From JAICMB01 sp035295125 (GTDB lineage: Bacteria > Acidobacteriota > Terriglobia > Bryobacterales > Bryobacteraceae), in NCBI GenBank assembly GCA_035295125.1, contig DATGJP010000107.1:62001-126000 (forward strand): a DNA stretch of 64,000 nucleotides, written 5' to 3'. The notes beneath the pieces were generated by a model. That model did not search any database. It was not told the DNA's origin and was given only the letters and a program-made list of their open reading frames with translations. The stretch's first letter is position 1. Every line of letters starts with the position of its first letter. The position numbers and the translations under genes were made by a program. Positions 24,530 through 34,547 of the stretch are shown here, piece after piece.

Positions 24530-27500
24530 GTGATCATACCCCGCCTTCGTTTGTGGCTAACGCTATTCATTGTTTCTTCGCTCTTCGCATTCCAGGAAAC
24601 TCGCACGGCCAGGCAACCTGGCGCTAATCTCGCTGATCCGTTTGCCCCCGGGTGGATGCTGACGGATACTAACAGCGACGGGATCATCAACTTCATCGCT
24701 GGAAGAATTGTCGTGCCGGCGAACTCGTCCGAGGCGGAAAACGCCGCCGCGGCAAACCTGGCTGCGAGGCTGGGGTACGCAACGACCGGCCTCACTCCGC
24801 CTGTAGTCATCAGCGCCACGGAAGATCATGGGGACGGTCCGCGAATCTGGGTCGGGCGGGCCGCTGTCCCGTCGCAGTACACATCGAGCCTGGATAAATG
24901 GATCAGCCAACTAGAGCCGGACGAGGGCGGAGTCTTCCGGGTGGGTCCAAACCTCGCACTCATCGGACGGGATGACACCGGCCTACTCGCTGCCGCCGAT
25001 GCTTTTTCCGCGCGCGCGCCGTTCGCGTGGAAGGTCCCCGGCGAGAGGCTTGCCTCGATTGAGGAGATAGTCGATCAGGCCGTGCCGGGCGTGGGCGCAA
25101 AATTGAGCGCTATTACGTATTCGAAAGGTAAGGCGGGCATTCGCCGCGCGATCCTCGAGGCGCGCGGTGATGTGACCAAAACCTCTCTGGACGATGTCTT
25201 GCGATCAGCCAGGCTGACCAATATACATGAGCTGGTGGTGTCCGTACGCGGCGCCGATATCTCCGCCATCAGCGAGAAACCGCTGGCCGCGCTTCCGGTC
25301 GCTCCTGCCGGCACGCCCACTGCCGAAAATCCCGCCGCCGACGCGGAAGCGCCCACGCAACGACTCGACCTCGCCACCCTGTACACCATGCGCGGCCTTT
25401 TTCGGGGCACGCCGCGCATGCCGATTCCATCGAATCTCGACGCGCAACTCTACGTTCCCGCGGGCGCCGAGGGCATTGCCATGGCGAATCTGGCCGCCCG
25501 GATGGGGCTGGAGACTACTGGGTTGACGCTGCCGCTAGCAATGCCTGCGAGTGCCGCGGCAGTGAAGGACGCACGCACGAAAGCGGTCATCGCCGGAAAT
25601 TCCGCGCTGGCCACGGAAGCGGCGAAGAAGATGCGCGAGCAAGATACAGCCTTCACGGAGCAGCCTCCGCTCGCGCCCGGGGATGGAGAACTCAATATCG
25701 TCGATAAGGCTTTCGGCAGACAAAGCGCCGTGCTGGTGCGGGGCGATAGCGCAGGCGAAACGGCGGCATTGGCCGCGCTCTCCACGCATTTTCCGAACGT
25801 CTGGGAACCGGGCAAACAGCATCCGTCGCTCGAAGAGATCCGCTATGACCTGCATCGGTTCTTTTCGCTGCGCTCGGGCGCCGGGCAAGCTGCGGCTGCC
25901 ATGTACCGCCTCGATAAATGGACGGACGCGATCAAAGACACCGGTCCGGTCCGCGACGTCGAAGCCAAGGTCTTTGTCGACATCGCCGATCCTGGCCTGA
26001 AAAATCTTGTCGAGAAGGAACTAAAGGACCGTCTGGGTGTTCCCAGCGTGAAGGTCGAGACGGGCAGTCTGCATGCCGGCACCCAATGCTGCGAACATAA
26101 TCCAACGCTGCACTATCGCGAGCCCGGATATACGTTCCATCAAGGTGCCCCCACGTTCAAAGAGGATCTTACGATTCCCTGGGAAGGCACGCGGCTGATC
26201 GCCGCCATTCGAGGCGCGTTGCCGCGGTTGAAATCGGGTCAGCCGGTGCGGCTCGTTGCGCGCGTCAGCGAGGGACCGGAAGAGCGTCACAAACTCAAGG
26301 CCGAGATTGCAGCACTGCTTAAGCAACACGGCGCCAACCCCGCGACGGTCGAAGTCTTGTGCGCGTACAAACAGGGTTTTAGCTGGCTCATGGACGAGAT
26401 TGCGCCCGAACTGAAGAACAAAGGCGTTGCGTCAATGAAGATCGAGTTCAAGAAGAACACCGATCCTAGCGGCTTGCGCGTGATGTATTCGCCGGCGCGG
26501 TGGGTCCACGAGCTTTACCCCGTGGACGAAGCTCTCGCTAAGGAATTAAGCATTCCGCTGGAAAAGATTCAATTGGATCAATTTGAGGGATCTCCTAGAG
26601 CTCCCACCTACCGCGTTCAGGCGTTCGACTCAACGGGCAAGGAAATTCTGTCGCGCGAATTCAGCGTTACGACCGTCGACCAGCCTTACAACGGCGTGGT
26701 GCCGCGCTACGAACAGGTACAGGTTGACACGGGTTGGGTGCGCATGGAGTCGGCGAGCGACGTGATCCTCGACCAGCGCATTAAGACCGACATCGAGGAG
26801 TTCTGGGAACACTACCAGAACGACGTGCTCCCTAAAGTGTTTCGAACTGTGATGTCGCAAGCCCACGGCGAGCTGCGGCCCGAGTTTGCGCCAGTGTTCG
26901 ACACGTTGCGCATTGACATCCACATGAGTGAGCCGGACTACAACCTGGGGATCGACAAAGAGCGCATCTCGTCGCTTGAGGCCTTGCAGGAGGACACCTT
27001 CTACACCACCGAGACGTTCGTGAACATGATGGGTGACCTTGAAGCCGGCCGCCCGATCACCTACGTCGGCCGCGTCATCCCGATCGTGCATGCTTCGGAT
27101 GATGGCAAAGACGGGCGAGTTCACATCGAATTCTACGCCAAGCCCGCGGCGAATCCAACGGTGGAGATGACGTGGACTGACGCGCACGGAAAGCGGCATG
27201 AACAGAAGCGCGATCTCTGGGTTTTGAATGGCGCGATGCAGCCGCGCCTCATTCAGGCTCGCGTGAAAGCCGGCCAGGCCGGTCTCGAAAATCTCACATG
27301 GTTGCTTCCCGCCGACTATAAAGATGACCGCTTCGAGGACTGGGTGAAACTCGAAGGCGAAGAGCAGGTAATTCGAGGCATTTTTCCGGCTGAGCAGGCC
27401 AAGTCACAGCTTCGTTGGCTGGCATCGATGCACGCCGCCGGTCTCTACAGGAATGAGCTGGCTTATCCGCACGTTCGCAACATGGCATTCGAATTCGAGC

Positions 27501-28813
27501 TGCCGGTTGCGCGATCCGCGAAAGTGGACAGCCCGGCTCCGCGGGAATTCACGGCTCTGGCCATCTCGCCGCCTGCTTCTCCGCGGCCGATGATCGCCGG
27601 TTTCGCCGGCAAGCTGCAGCGGCCGCAACTGGTGCAATGGGATGAACCGATCAGTCCCGCCGAAAATGCCGCCGTGCTGGCAGGGCTCTCCGCCCACCCG
27701 GGCGTGAACGTCTACTGGATGGGCCGCAGCTACCTTGGCGAGGACATTTGGGCCGCTGACATGATGCTGCCGTCTCCAGCAACGCTGCGTTCCTGGGCCA
27801 AGGAAACGACGCTGAAGGCTTCGATCGTATACTCCGGCCGCCAGCACGCCAACGAGGTGTCGAGCACGAGTCACATTCTGAAACTCGGCGAGCAACTCGC
27901 CACCGACCCCCAAACGCGAGCGATGCTGAAGCAGGTGAACGTGGTGCTCCATCCCATCACAAATCCCGACGGCGCTCAGCTTTCGGTCGAACTTGCCGAG
28001 CTCACGCCGAACAACATGCTACATCCCGGATATCATGGTTCGCTCGCCGCCGACGTTGCGGCGGGCCAGCAGGAGATCGATCCGGTCTACCCCGAATCGA
28101 GAACAAGGCGACAGCTCATCGAATCGTGGTTGCCGGACGCTTTCCTGAACCCGCATGGCTATCCATCGCACGAATGGGTGCAGCCTTTTTCGGAATACTC
28201 CGGCTGGGTGACGAGCCGCCAGGGAGCAAACAACGGGCGCACCTGGTGGATACCGCGCGGCTGGTTCACGAGTCTCACGTATTTGCGCGACCCCGATCAT
28301 CCCTATAGCGAGAAGGTGGCGTACGACATCCGCGATCGCATCGTGGAGGCGGAGCGAAACGTCCCGGGGCTGCTCGACCTGGAGAACCGCATGAATGCGC
28401 GTTACGAGCGTTTCGGCCAGCGGTGGCAGCCGCAGAACATGCAACAGCCATTGGTCGATGGCATCCGTATTTATATGAGCCTCAAAGGTAATCCTGCCCG
28501 TTCCGGCGCGCCGGGCGAAGCCGCTCGCGGCAGCGGCGGTGTCGGCGGTCTGTCGCCCGACGTTACCTGGGACTCGGGCTACACCGAAGCGCCCGACGAA
28601 ACCGCGCATGGCGAGTACATGAAACTGATGGCGTCAGCCGGCCTTGCCTTCGATCGCGTTCATTTGGCTTATCTGGCCAACGGCAAACTCAGAATCCGCC
28701 GCACCGAGCGCGAGCAAGGCGGAAAAGTGACCTGGCGAGTCGAACGGCAGCGTCCGAACCTGCCGTCGTCCGAGACGGAACCGGCCCGTCCGGAAACGTC
28801 GGGTGCGCAATAA
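24530..28813 (+). CDS. giant secreted M14-family metallopeptidase with duplicated N-terminal domain
   Basis: This is a 1,427-aa exported protein. The start at GTG 24530 gives a proper signal peptide (IIPRLRLWLTLFIVSSLFAF). Residues ~50-185 and ~295-440 are two copies of one domain: each has a VPA block, ANLAAR(L/M)GxxTTGLTxP and an ending (S)IEEI / SLEEI. The middle (450-1060) is beta-rich and unassigned. The C-terminal M14 zinc domain has HANE (His1106, Glu1109), the NPDG block near 1144-1147 and a likely third ligand His1209 (LNPHGYPSHE). It should cleave peptides or amide-linked groups outside the cytoplasm; the substrate is not evident. Confidence 0.82.
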   Translation: MIIPRLRLWLTLFIVSSLFAFQETRTARQPGANLADPFAPGWMLTDTNSDGIINFIAGRIVVPANSSEAENAAAANLAARLGYATTGLTPPVVISATEDHGDGPRIWVGRAAVPSQYTSSLDKWISQLEPDEGGVFRVGPNLALIGRDDTGLLAAADAFSARAPFAWKVPGERLASIEEIVDQAVPGVGAKLSAITYSKGKAGIRRAILEARGDVTKTSLDDVLRSARLTNIHELVVSVRGADISAISEKPLAALPVAPAGTPTAENPAADAEAPTQRLDLATLYTMRGLFRGTPRMPIPSNLDAQLYVPAGAEGIAMANLAARMGLETTGLTLPLAMPASAAAVKDARTKAVIAGNSALATEAAKKMREQDTAFTEQPPLAPGDGELNIVDKAFGRQSAVLVRGDSAGETAALAALSTHFPNVWEPGKQHPSLEEIRYDLHRFFSLRSGAGQAAAAMYRLDKWTDAIKDTGPVRDVEAKVFVDIADPGLKNLVEKELKDRLGVPSVKVETGSLHAGTQCCEHNPTLHYREPGYTFHQGAPTFKEDLTIPWEGTRLIAAIRGALPRLKSGQPVRLVARVSEGPEERHKLKAEIAALLKQHGANPATVEVLCAYKQGFSWLMDEIAPELKNKGVASMKIEFKKNTDPSGLRVMYSPARWVHELYPVDEALAKELSIPLEKIQLDQFEGSPRAPTYRVQAFDSTGKEILSREFSVTTVDQPYNGVVPRYEQVQVDTGWVRMESASDVILDQRIKTDIEEFWEHYQNDVLPKVFRTVMSQAHGELRPEFAPVFDTLRIDIHMSEPDYNLGIDKERISSLEALQEDTFYTTETFVNMMGDLEAGRPITYVGRVIPIVHASDDGKDGRVHIEFYAKPAANPTVEMTWTDAHGKRHEQKRDLWVLNGAMQPRLIQARVKAGQAGLENLTWLLPADYKDDRFEDWVKLEGEEQVIRGIFPAEQAKSQLRWLASMHAAGLYRNELAYPHVRNMAFEFELPVARSAKVDSPAPREFTALAISPPASPRPMIAGFAGKLQRPQLVQWDEPISPAENAAVLAGLSAHPGVNVYWMGRSYLGEDIWAADMMLPSPATLRSWAKETTLKASIVYSGRQHANEVSSTSHILKLGEQLATDPQTRAMLKQVNVVLHPITNPDGAQLSVELAELTPNNMLHPGYHGSLAADVAAGQQEIDPVYPESRTRRQLIESWLPDAFLNPHGYPSHEWVQPFSEYSGWVTSRQGANNGRTWWIPRGWFTSLTYLRDPDHPYSEKVAYDIRDRIVEAERNVPGLLDLENRMNARYERFGQRWQPQNMQQPLVDGIRIYMSLKGNPARSGAPGEAARGSGGVGGLSPDVTWDSGYTEAPDETAHGEYMKLMASAGLAFDRVHLAYLANGKLRIRRTEREQGGKVTWRVERQRPNLPSSETEPARPETSGAQ

Positions 28814-28822
28814 TCGAACAAT

Positions 28823-29194
28823 ATGCCCCCTCCACCTACCCTGTCGAACGGAAAGATCTGCTACATCGAAATGCCGGCGAACGACATTGCCCGTTCCGCC
28901 GATTTTTATAAAAGCATCTTCGGCTGGCATGTCCGGACTCGCGGCGATGGGGCCACGGCTTTCGACGATACCACCGGCCAGGTCAGTGGTACGTGGATTG
29001 TCGGACGTCCGCCTTCGACGACTCCAGGCTTGATGATCTACATCATGGTGGACAGTGTCGAGAAGACCATTGAGGCGATCGTCGCAAAAGGCGGAGAGAT
29101 TGTGCAGCCGATTGGCGCGGACGCCCCCGAGATTACCGCGCGGTTTCGCGATCCCGGCGGGAACGTACTCGGCCTCTACCAGCAACCGGGCTAA
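28823..29194 (+). CDS. VOC (glyoxalase/bleomycin resistance-like) protein
   Basis: This 123-aa protein with the VOC beta-alpha-beta-beta-beta fold begins CYIEMPANDIARSADFYKSIFGW and ends RFRDPGGNVLGLYQQPG, with Glu in the final strand region less clear than in metal-bound members. It follows the M14 gene by 9 nt and may be cotranscribed with it. Its stop overlaps the stop of the convergent ADOP gene by three bases. The substrate is unknown. Confidence 0.85.
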   Translation: MPPPPTLSNGKICYIEMPANDIARSADFYKSIFGWHVRTRGDGATAFDDTTGQVSGTWIVGRPPSTTPGLMIYIMVDSVEKTIEAIVAKGGEIVQPIGADAPEITARFRDPGGNVLGLYQQPG

Positions 29195-31641
29195 ATTCGC
29201 AACGCCGCCATGGGATCGATCCGCGACGCTCGGCGCGCCGGGATGTAGCTGGCGGCGAGCGCCACGATTACGAAGAGTGCCGCAACACCGCTGAAGATGA
29301 CCGGATCGGTCGCGCTGACTTGAAACAGCACGCTCTTCATGACGCGCGTCAAAGCGATCGCTGCGCCCAGCCCGACGGCAACCCCTGCCAACGCAAAACC
29401 CAGACCCTGTCCAACGACGAGCCTCATGATGTCGCCCTGCTGTGCCCCTAACGCCCGGCGAATCGCCACCTCTTTAGTCCGTTGCGCCACCGAGTAGGCG
29501 ATCACACCGTACAATCCCATCAACGCAAGCAGCAGCGCCACCCCGGCAAAGAGTTCCAACAGCATCATCATCGAGCGCCGTTGACCAACCTGCGCCTCGA
29601 CGCGTTCCTCCATGGTGCGGATGTCCTCGATGGGTTGGTCCCGGTCAACCGCACGCACTTCCTGCCGGACCGTATTTGCGAAACGGATGGGATCGCCCTT
29701 GGTTCGGACTGCTATCACGATCGATTGCGGTGCACCCTGCGCGCTCTGTCCAAACGGCGCGTAGACTGCGCCGGGCCAGGTGTTGCCTTCCAGATTCGAC
29801 CTCACGTCTGCGGCAATGCCAATGACTTCCGCCGGCCGCGGATCGACGCCGCCGATCAGGAGGTGTTGGCCGACAGGGTCCGGGCCGCCGGGATAAGCCG
29901 GCCAGAATTGCCGGGCCAGCGTCTCGTCGATGATCGTCACCCGGTTGGAACCATCAAGGTTGTCCCGGGCGGTGAAGTCGCGCCCGCGTTTCATAGGGAT
30001 TTCGAGTGTGCCGAAGTATCCGGGCATAACCGTGAACAGCGTCGCAATGGGGCGCTCATTCAACTTCAGACGCGGCTGGGTTGCATCTTGCACCGGAGTG
30101 CCCGCCGCGCCCATGAGTGGCAGATACCAGCCCGCGGCGGCGCTCGCGATACCCGGTGTCGTCTCGAGGCGGCGCATCATCTCATCATGAAACGCCATTC
30201 TCTTCTGATTGGTGTCGTAACGAGCCTGCGGCAGGGAAATTCGAAACGTGAGGAGATCGGAAGGATTGAAACCCGGGTCCACTCCGCGCAGGTGGGCGAC
30301 ACTCTTCGTCAGCAAAGCTGCGCCAATCAGCAAGACGATGGAAAGCGCCGCTTGTCCGACGATCAACAGGCCTCGGGCGCTGAACGCCATTCCGTGCCGC
30401 AAGCCGGCTCCCTCCGAAGCCTGTCCGCTTACGCGCAGAACCGTGATCAGGTCGGGGCGTGATGCGCCAAGCGAAGGCGCCAATCCGAAGAGCAGTCCGC
30501 TCACGACCGACAACCCAACAGCAAACGCCAGAACCGTCCCGTCAATGTGCACATCGTGAGCGCGAGGCAAGCGGAGTGCCGTCACGTGTGGAAGCGCCTG
30601 GACCGCCCAATTCGCGAGCAGAAGCCCCAATGCGCCGCCGGCTATGGACAGCAGCAGACTTTCAGCCAGCAGTTGCTTGAGGAGCCGTCCCCGATCGGCG
30701 CCGAGCGCAGCACGTAAAGCGAACTCCCGGAGCCTCGATGTTGCGCGCGCCAACAACAGACCGGCAACGTTGGCGCATGCAATGAGCAGGACAAAGCTCA
30801 CCGCGCCGAACAACATCCAGAGCATCGAGCGCACATCGGTAACCAGCGCATCTTTCAGCGGCACGACGCGGTTCGGAAGGTTAGGCCTGGCGTCGAGCAT
30901 CGTCGGATGTGCCAGAGCGTAGCGGTGGCGTAACACGCTCGCTTCGGCGCTGGCCTGGTTCAGGTCCACTCCTGGTTTCAGGCGGCCAAACAGCGTCAGG
31001 TAAGGACTCAACATGCGAGCCTTCGGCGGAATCTCAGGCCATTCGCTGGGTTGCGTCATCCACAGGTCCAGGCCGAAGAACGGAAAGTTGAACTCTGGAG
31101 GAAGCACGCCGATGACGGTATACGGCGCGTCAGCCAGGGTCAGAGTCTTCCCCACAATCCGCGGGTCTCCCAGGAATTTGCGCCGCCACAACTGATCGCT
31201 GATCATCACAACCGGCGGGCCGCCCGCCGAATCCTCGCCGGGGAGAAATTCGCGGCCGAGAACCGGCGCCGCCTCCAGGATGCGAAGAAAGCCGGCCGTT
31301 ACGCGCGTGCCGGCGAGCACCTCCGGCTCTGCTCCGCCGAGAAGTGTAAAACTCTCCGGGCCTGTATAGGCTCCGATATCGGTAAAGGAGTGCTGGGCGG
31401 CTCGCATCTCCTCAAAGCGCGTGGGTGTAGAGCCGCCGGGAACGCGAACGAGCTTGTCGGCATCGCTGTAGTTGAGCGGCTTCAGCAGAACGGCGCGAAT
31501 TACCGTGAACATCGCCGTGTTGCCGCCGATCGCAAGTGCGAGCGTCAGGATAGTGGTTAGCGCGAAGATCGCGTCTTTACGCGTCGCGCGGATGGCATAT
31601 TGTGTGTCCTGGCGGAGATGATCAAGTGCTCTCAAACTCAT
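29191..31641 (-). CDS. ADOP-type double-FtsX permease, second of a pair
   Basis: This 816-aa MacB-like permease has a first TM at ~22-48 (LTTILTLALAIGGNTAMFT). The first FtsX block is ~275-430 (AVSFVLLIACANVAGLLLARA...) and the second ~690-815, ending YIPARRASRIDPMAALRI. ATG 31641 comes five bases after the stop of the upstream paralogue, so translation is probably coupled. A longer in-frame opening reaching 32235 is antisense-like in composition and lies inside the neighbour, so it is excluded. No ATPase is nearby. Confidence 0.9.
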   Translation of the reverse strand: MSLRALDHLRQDTQYAIRATRKDAIFALTTILTLALAIGGNTAMFTVIRAVLLKPLNYSDADKLVRVPGGSTPTRFEEMRAAQHSFTDIGAYTGPESFTLLGGAEPEVLAGTRVTAGFLRILEAAPVLGREFLPGEDSAGGPPVVMISDQLWRRKFLGDPRIVGKTLTLADAPYTVIGVLPPEFNFPFFGLDLWMTQPSEWPEIPPKARMLSPYLTLFGRLKPGVDLNQASAEASVLRHRYALAHPTMLDARPNLPNRVVPLKDALVTDVRSMLWMLFGAVSFVLLIACANVAGLLLARATSRLREFALRAALGADRGRLLKQLLAESLLLSIAGGALGLLLANWAVQALPHVTALRLPRAHDVHIDGTVLAFAVGLSVVSGLLFGLAPSLGASRPDLITVLRVSGQASEGAGLRHGMAFSARGLLIVGQAALSIVLLIGAALLTKSVAHLRGVDPGFNPSDLLTFRISLPQARYDTNQKRMAFHDEMMRRLETTPGIASAAAGWYLPLMGAAGTPVQDATQPRLKLNERPIATLFTVMPGYFGTLEIPMKRGRDFTARDNLDGSNRVTIIDETLARQFWPAYPGGPDPVGQHLLIGGVDPRPAEVIGIAADVRSNLEGNTWPGAVYAPFGQSAQGAPQSIVIAVRTKGDPIRFANTVRQEVRAVDRDQPIEDIRTMEERVEAQVGQRRSMMMLLELFAGVALLLALMGLYGVIAYSVAQRTKEVAIRRALGAQQGDIMRLVVGQGLGFALAGVAVGLGAAIALTRVMKSVLFQVSATDPVIFSGVAALFVIVALAASYIPARRASRIDPMAALRI

Positions 31642-31646
31642 ATGGA

Positions 31647-34103
31647 TTACTCGTAATTCAACGCTCGGATTGGGTCCACTCGCGAAGCGCGGCGCGCCGG
31701 AATAAACATCGCGAAGAATGCAGCCGGGACGAGGAAAAGCAAGACCGCTGCGAAAACGGCCGGGTCGCCGGGCCGGGTGCCGTAGAGCAGTGTCATGAAA
31801 TAGCGTCCCAAAACCAACGCTCCGCCCATCCCCAGGAAGACGCCAATACCGGCTAAAAGGAGACCCTCTTTCAGGATCATGGCCAACACTGTCGATTGCC
31901 GGGCGCCAACGGCCATGCGGATTCCCAATTCCCGAGTCCGCTGCGCAACGGAATGCGATAGAACGCCGAAAAGTCCAACCATCGCGAGCATCACTGCCAA
32001 GGCAGCGAGCATAGCGAGTAATGTAGCGCGGAAACGCGGATAGGCCAGGGCTTCGGACTCCAACTCGCTGACGGTTTGCATCCTCTCGAGCGGGACGTCC
32101 GGCGCCACCGCCCGTGCCCGCTCCTGAATACTCGCGCCGATCGCATGGCTCGCCCCGGTTACGCGCACGAGCAAATTGACTGCATCTGGCGGATTCTGGC
32201 TCAGCGGACGGAAAAGAACAGGGGCTTCGTCCCAATCCATTTCGCGAAACACATTCTGGCGTTTCTCGTCGCCAACCACGCCGACCACCCGGAACCAGGA
32301 CCTGCTACGGTTGCCGGCATCGAACGGCCGGACATGTTTCCCAACCGGGTCGCGTTCGGGGAAGTATTTTCGAACCAGCGCCTCATTGACAATCGCGACT
32401 GGTTCGGACGCGGCGGAATCGAACCGTTCAAAGAATCTCCCGGCCCGTAGCGGCGTATCCATGACGCGAAAATACTCCGGACTTACCGTCTGCTGCGTCG
32501 TATCCACCAGGCTCTCCTGCCGGGGCTCTGGCTGTCCTTCAACCTCGATGGCGTCGACCGAACCTCCGCCGCGAATCGGAGGGGTGCTGGAAAACGCGAG
32601 CCCCTGGAGTTCCGGAATTCGACCGAGTTCTGTTGTCAGCCGGTCGTACACTTGAACGCGCCGAGCGGGGTCGACGTAGTTGTTCCGCGGAAGCTGTATC
32701 GACGCGCTCAGGAGCCCGGTCTCACGGAAACCGAGCGGCGTCGCGGCAAATCGCACCATGCTCTGGATCAGCAATCCGGCACTTGCGAGAAGGACGGATG
32801 TCAGCGCGACTTCCGCCACAATTAAGGTCTTGCCGAAACGGTGTTGGCGGCTTCCTTGCGACGATGACTTACCGGCCGCTTTCAATGCCTCGTTCAGATC
32901 CACCCGCGATGCTTTCCAGGCAGGAATGGCGCCAAAGAGTAGCGCAGTCAGTAGCGCAAGGGCTCCGGTGAAGGCGAACGCGGACGCGTTCAGCTCGATC
33001 GCGGTGCCGGGCGGCAATTCAACCGCGTGGGCGATTCGGAAGTAATGGATTCCGCCGGCCGCCAATCCTATTCCCGCCGCAGATGACACCATTGCAAGCA
33101 GCACGTTCTCAGTGAACAGTTGGCGCAGCAGGCGGCGACTGCCTGATCCTAACGCGGCGCGAATGGCCATTTCCCGTTCCCGGCCCGCCGCGCGCGCCAG
33201 CAGCAGGTTCGCAACATTGACGCAGCAGATCAGAAGCACGAAGCTTACAGCGCCAAACAGTACAAGCAGGCTCAGGCGCAGATTTCGGCCCGTGAGCCAT
33301 GTGAACTCCTCGTGCAGATCGTAGGTGATGGGCTCCATAAGGGCACCCCACCGGTCGTTCCTGTGTGCGGCCTGGTGCAGCAGCGCAATTTCCTGCTGGG
33401 CGGTACTGACCGCCATGTTTGGCTTGAGCCGCGCAAAAACCGCCACGGCAAACTGATCCGGACGGCCGGGATGCGTCATAAGAGTCCACATTGCGACGTT
33501 GTGCTCCGGTGGCAGGAACGCGAATCCGCGTGGCATGACACCTTTCACGGTGCATGCTTGGTCGTCCAGGCGTATGGCGCGCCCGATCGCGCCCTGGTCG
33601 GCGCTCAAAGTTTCCTGCCAGAAGTCATACGCCAGAACAGCGACACAGCTTCGCCCGCTGTCAACCGCGTCGAAGGTTCGTCCGAGCAGGGCAGGGCTTT
33701 TGAGAAGCGCGAAGAAGTCTGCACTCACGGGAACGGTGAAAACAGTGCGTGCGGGGCCGTGTCCCGTCAGAATCCGCTGCGGTGAAGCTTGAGGCGACCA
33801 ACTAACCGCGGCGAATCCCTCAAAGCTGGTGCTGGTCGTCTTCCAGTTCTCGTAGTCGCTGTAGAGGTCGAACAGCTTGGTGATTCCTTTGGCCTGCTTC
33901 TGCCGCTCCCATATGACAACCAGCCGGCTGGAGTCTCTATAAGGCAAAGGTCGCAAAAGGACTGCCTCCAGCGCGCTGAACACGGCTGTGTTAGCCCCGA
34001 TGCCGAGAGCGAGCGTGAAAATGAGGATCGCGGTAGAACCGGGAGTCCTGCGAAAAAGGCGGATCGCATAGCCCAAATCCTGGACGAAACCCTCGAAGCG
34101 CAT
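31647..34103 (-). CDS. ADOP-type double-FtsX permease, first of a pair
   Basis: This 818-aa paralogue of the next gene has the same layout: first TM ~15-45 (LIFTLALGIGANTAVFSALEAVLLRPLPYRD), a MacB periplasmic domain, and FtsX blocks near 275-425 and 695-815. It ends FIPARRASRVDPIRALNYE. Both members of the pair lack the ~60-residue charged N-terminal extension of the ADOP protein at 1058. The pair could form a heterodimer that borrows an ATPase encoded elsewhere; that is inference. Confidence 0.9.
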   Translation of the reverse strand: MRFEGFVQDLGYAIRLFRRTPGSTAILIFTLALGIGANTAVFSALEAVLLRPLPYRDSSRLVVIWERQKQAKGITKLFDLYSDYENWKTTSTSFEGFAAVSWSPQASPQRILTGHGPARTVFTVPVSADFFALLKSPALLGRTFDAVDSGRSCVAVLAYDFWQETLSADQGAIGRAIRLDDQACTVKGVMPRGFAFLPPEHNVAMWTLMTHPGRPDQFAVAVFARLKPNMAVSTAQQEIALLHQAAHRNDRWGALMEPITYDLHEEFTWLTGRNLRLSLLVLFGAVSFVLLICCVNVANLLLARAAGREREMAIRAALGSGSRRLLRQLFTENVLLAMVSSAAGIGLAAGGIHYFRIAHAVELPPGTAIELNASAFAFTGALALLTALLFGAIPAWKASRVDLNEALKAAGKSSSQGSRQHRFGKTLIVAEVALTSVLLASAGLLIQSMVRFAATPLGFRETGLLSASIQLPRNNYVDPARRVQVYDRLTTELGRIPELQGLAFSSTPPIRGGGSVDAIEVEGQPEPRQESLVDTTQQTVSPEYFRVMDTPLRAGRFFERFDSAASEPVAIVNEALVRKYFPERDPVGKHVRPFDAGNRSRSWFRVVGVVGDEKRQNVFREMDWDEAPVLFRPLSQNPPDAVNLLVRVTGASHAIGASIQERARAVAPDVPLERMQTVSELESEALAYPRFRATLLAMLAALAVMLAMVGLFGVLSHSVAQRTRELGIRMAVGARQSTVLAMILKEGLLLAGIGVFLGMGGALVLGRYFMTLLYGTRPGDPAVFAAVLLFLVPAAFFAMFIPARRASRVDPIRALNYE

Positions 34104-34129
34104 CGGCTAAATTAGACGGGTTAGAAGGG

Positions 34130-34360
34130 CTAACGTGTCGACCGCAGACTCTTTTCCGCCAGTTTTTCGAGCACCGAGCGGGCCTGCGACTGAGTATCGC
34201 CGAACGCCTGCAAGTAATCCTGGAACTTGCGATTGAGGTCGAGGGCTTCTTCCGGGCTCAGCTCCGCACGTACGATCATGTCGCGCAGGTGAACTGGATT
34301 GGGCAGCAGGGCGTCTTCGTTCAATTCTTCGAGTGCCGTTTCGGGATCGTAATGATACAC
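34130..34360 (-). CDS. 76-aa helical protein heading the ADOP pair
   Basis: This small unrecognised protein starts MYHYDPETALEELNEDALLP and is acidic and probably all-helical, with a conserved-looking ELSPEEALDLNRKF stretch. The GTG start at 34360 is supported by AGGAGG six bases before it; the open frame continues upstream without sense. It lies 26 nt before the first ADOP permease and should be in the same operon. It is not a PadR regulator, the usual ADOP neighbour. Confidence 0.7.
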   Translation of the reverse strand: MYHYDPETALEELNEDALLPNPVHLRDMIVRAELSPEEALDLNRKFQDYLQAFGDTQSQARSVLEKLAEKSLRSTR

Positions 34361-34445
34361 AGCTCGCCTCCTGTCCGATGATAGCGACAATTGGAATAGC
34401 GCGATCTTCCTTATATTTGTGGCGGATTCTGACGATGAGAAACGT

Positions 34446-34461
34446 GAGAACTTGCGTTCTC
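34446..34461. promoter_or_regulatory. inverted repeat in the divergent 34361-34547 region
   Basis: GAGAAC (34446-34451) and GTTCTC (34456-34461) flank TTGC. The site lies between the small protein/ADOP operon and the GGDEF-EAL gene. It could be an operator; nothing else supports this. Confidence 0.35.
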
Positions 34462-34547
34462 CCGGGTTCCGCCGCTCGCTTGTGCTACGGTCCGGCATCT
34501 TCCGGTTGTAGGAGATGCGTCGACGTTGTCACACACGGTGAGGATTC

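Noticed and set aside
31642..32235. N-terminal extension of the second ADOP permease
   Set aside because: The ~198 extra residues lie wholly inside the upstream ADOP gene in another frame and look nothing like a protein; ATG 31641 gives the normal family start.
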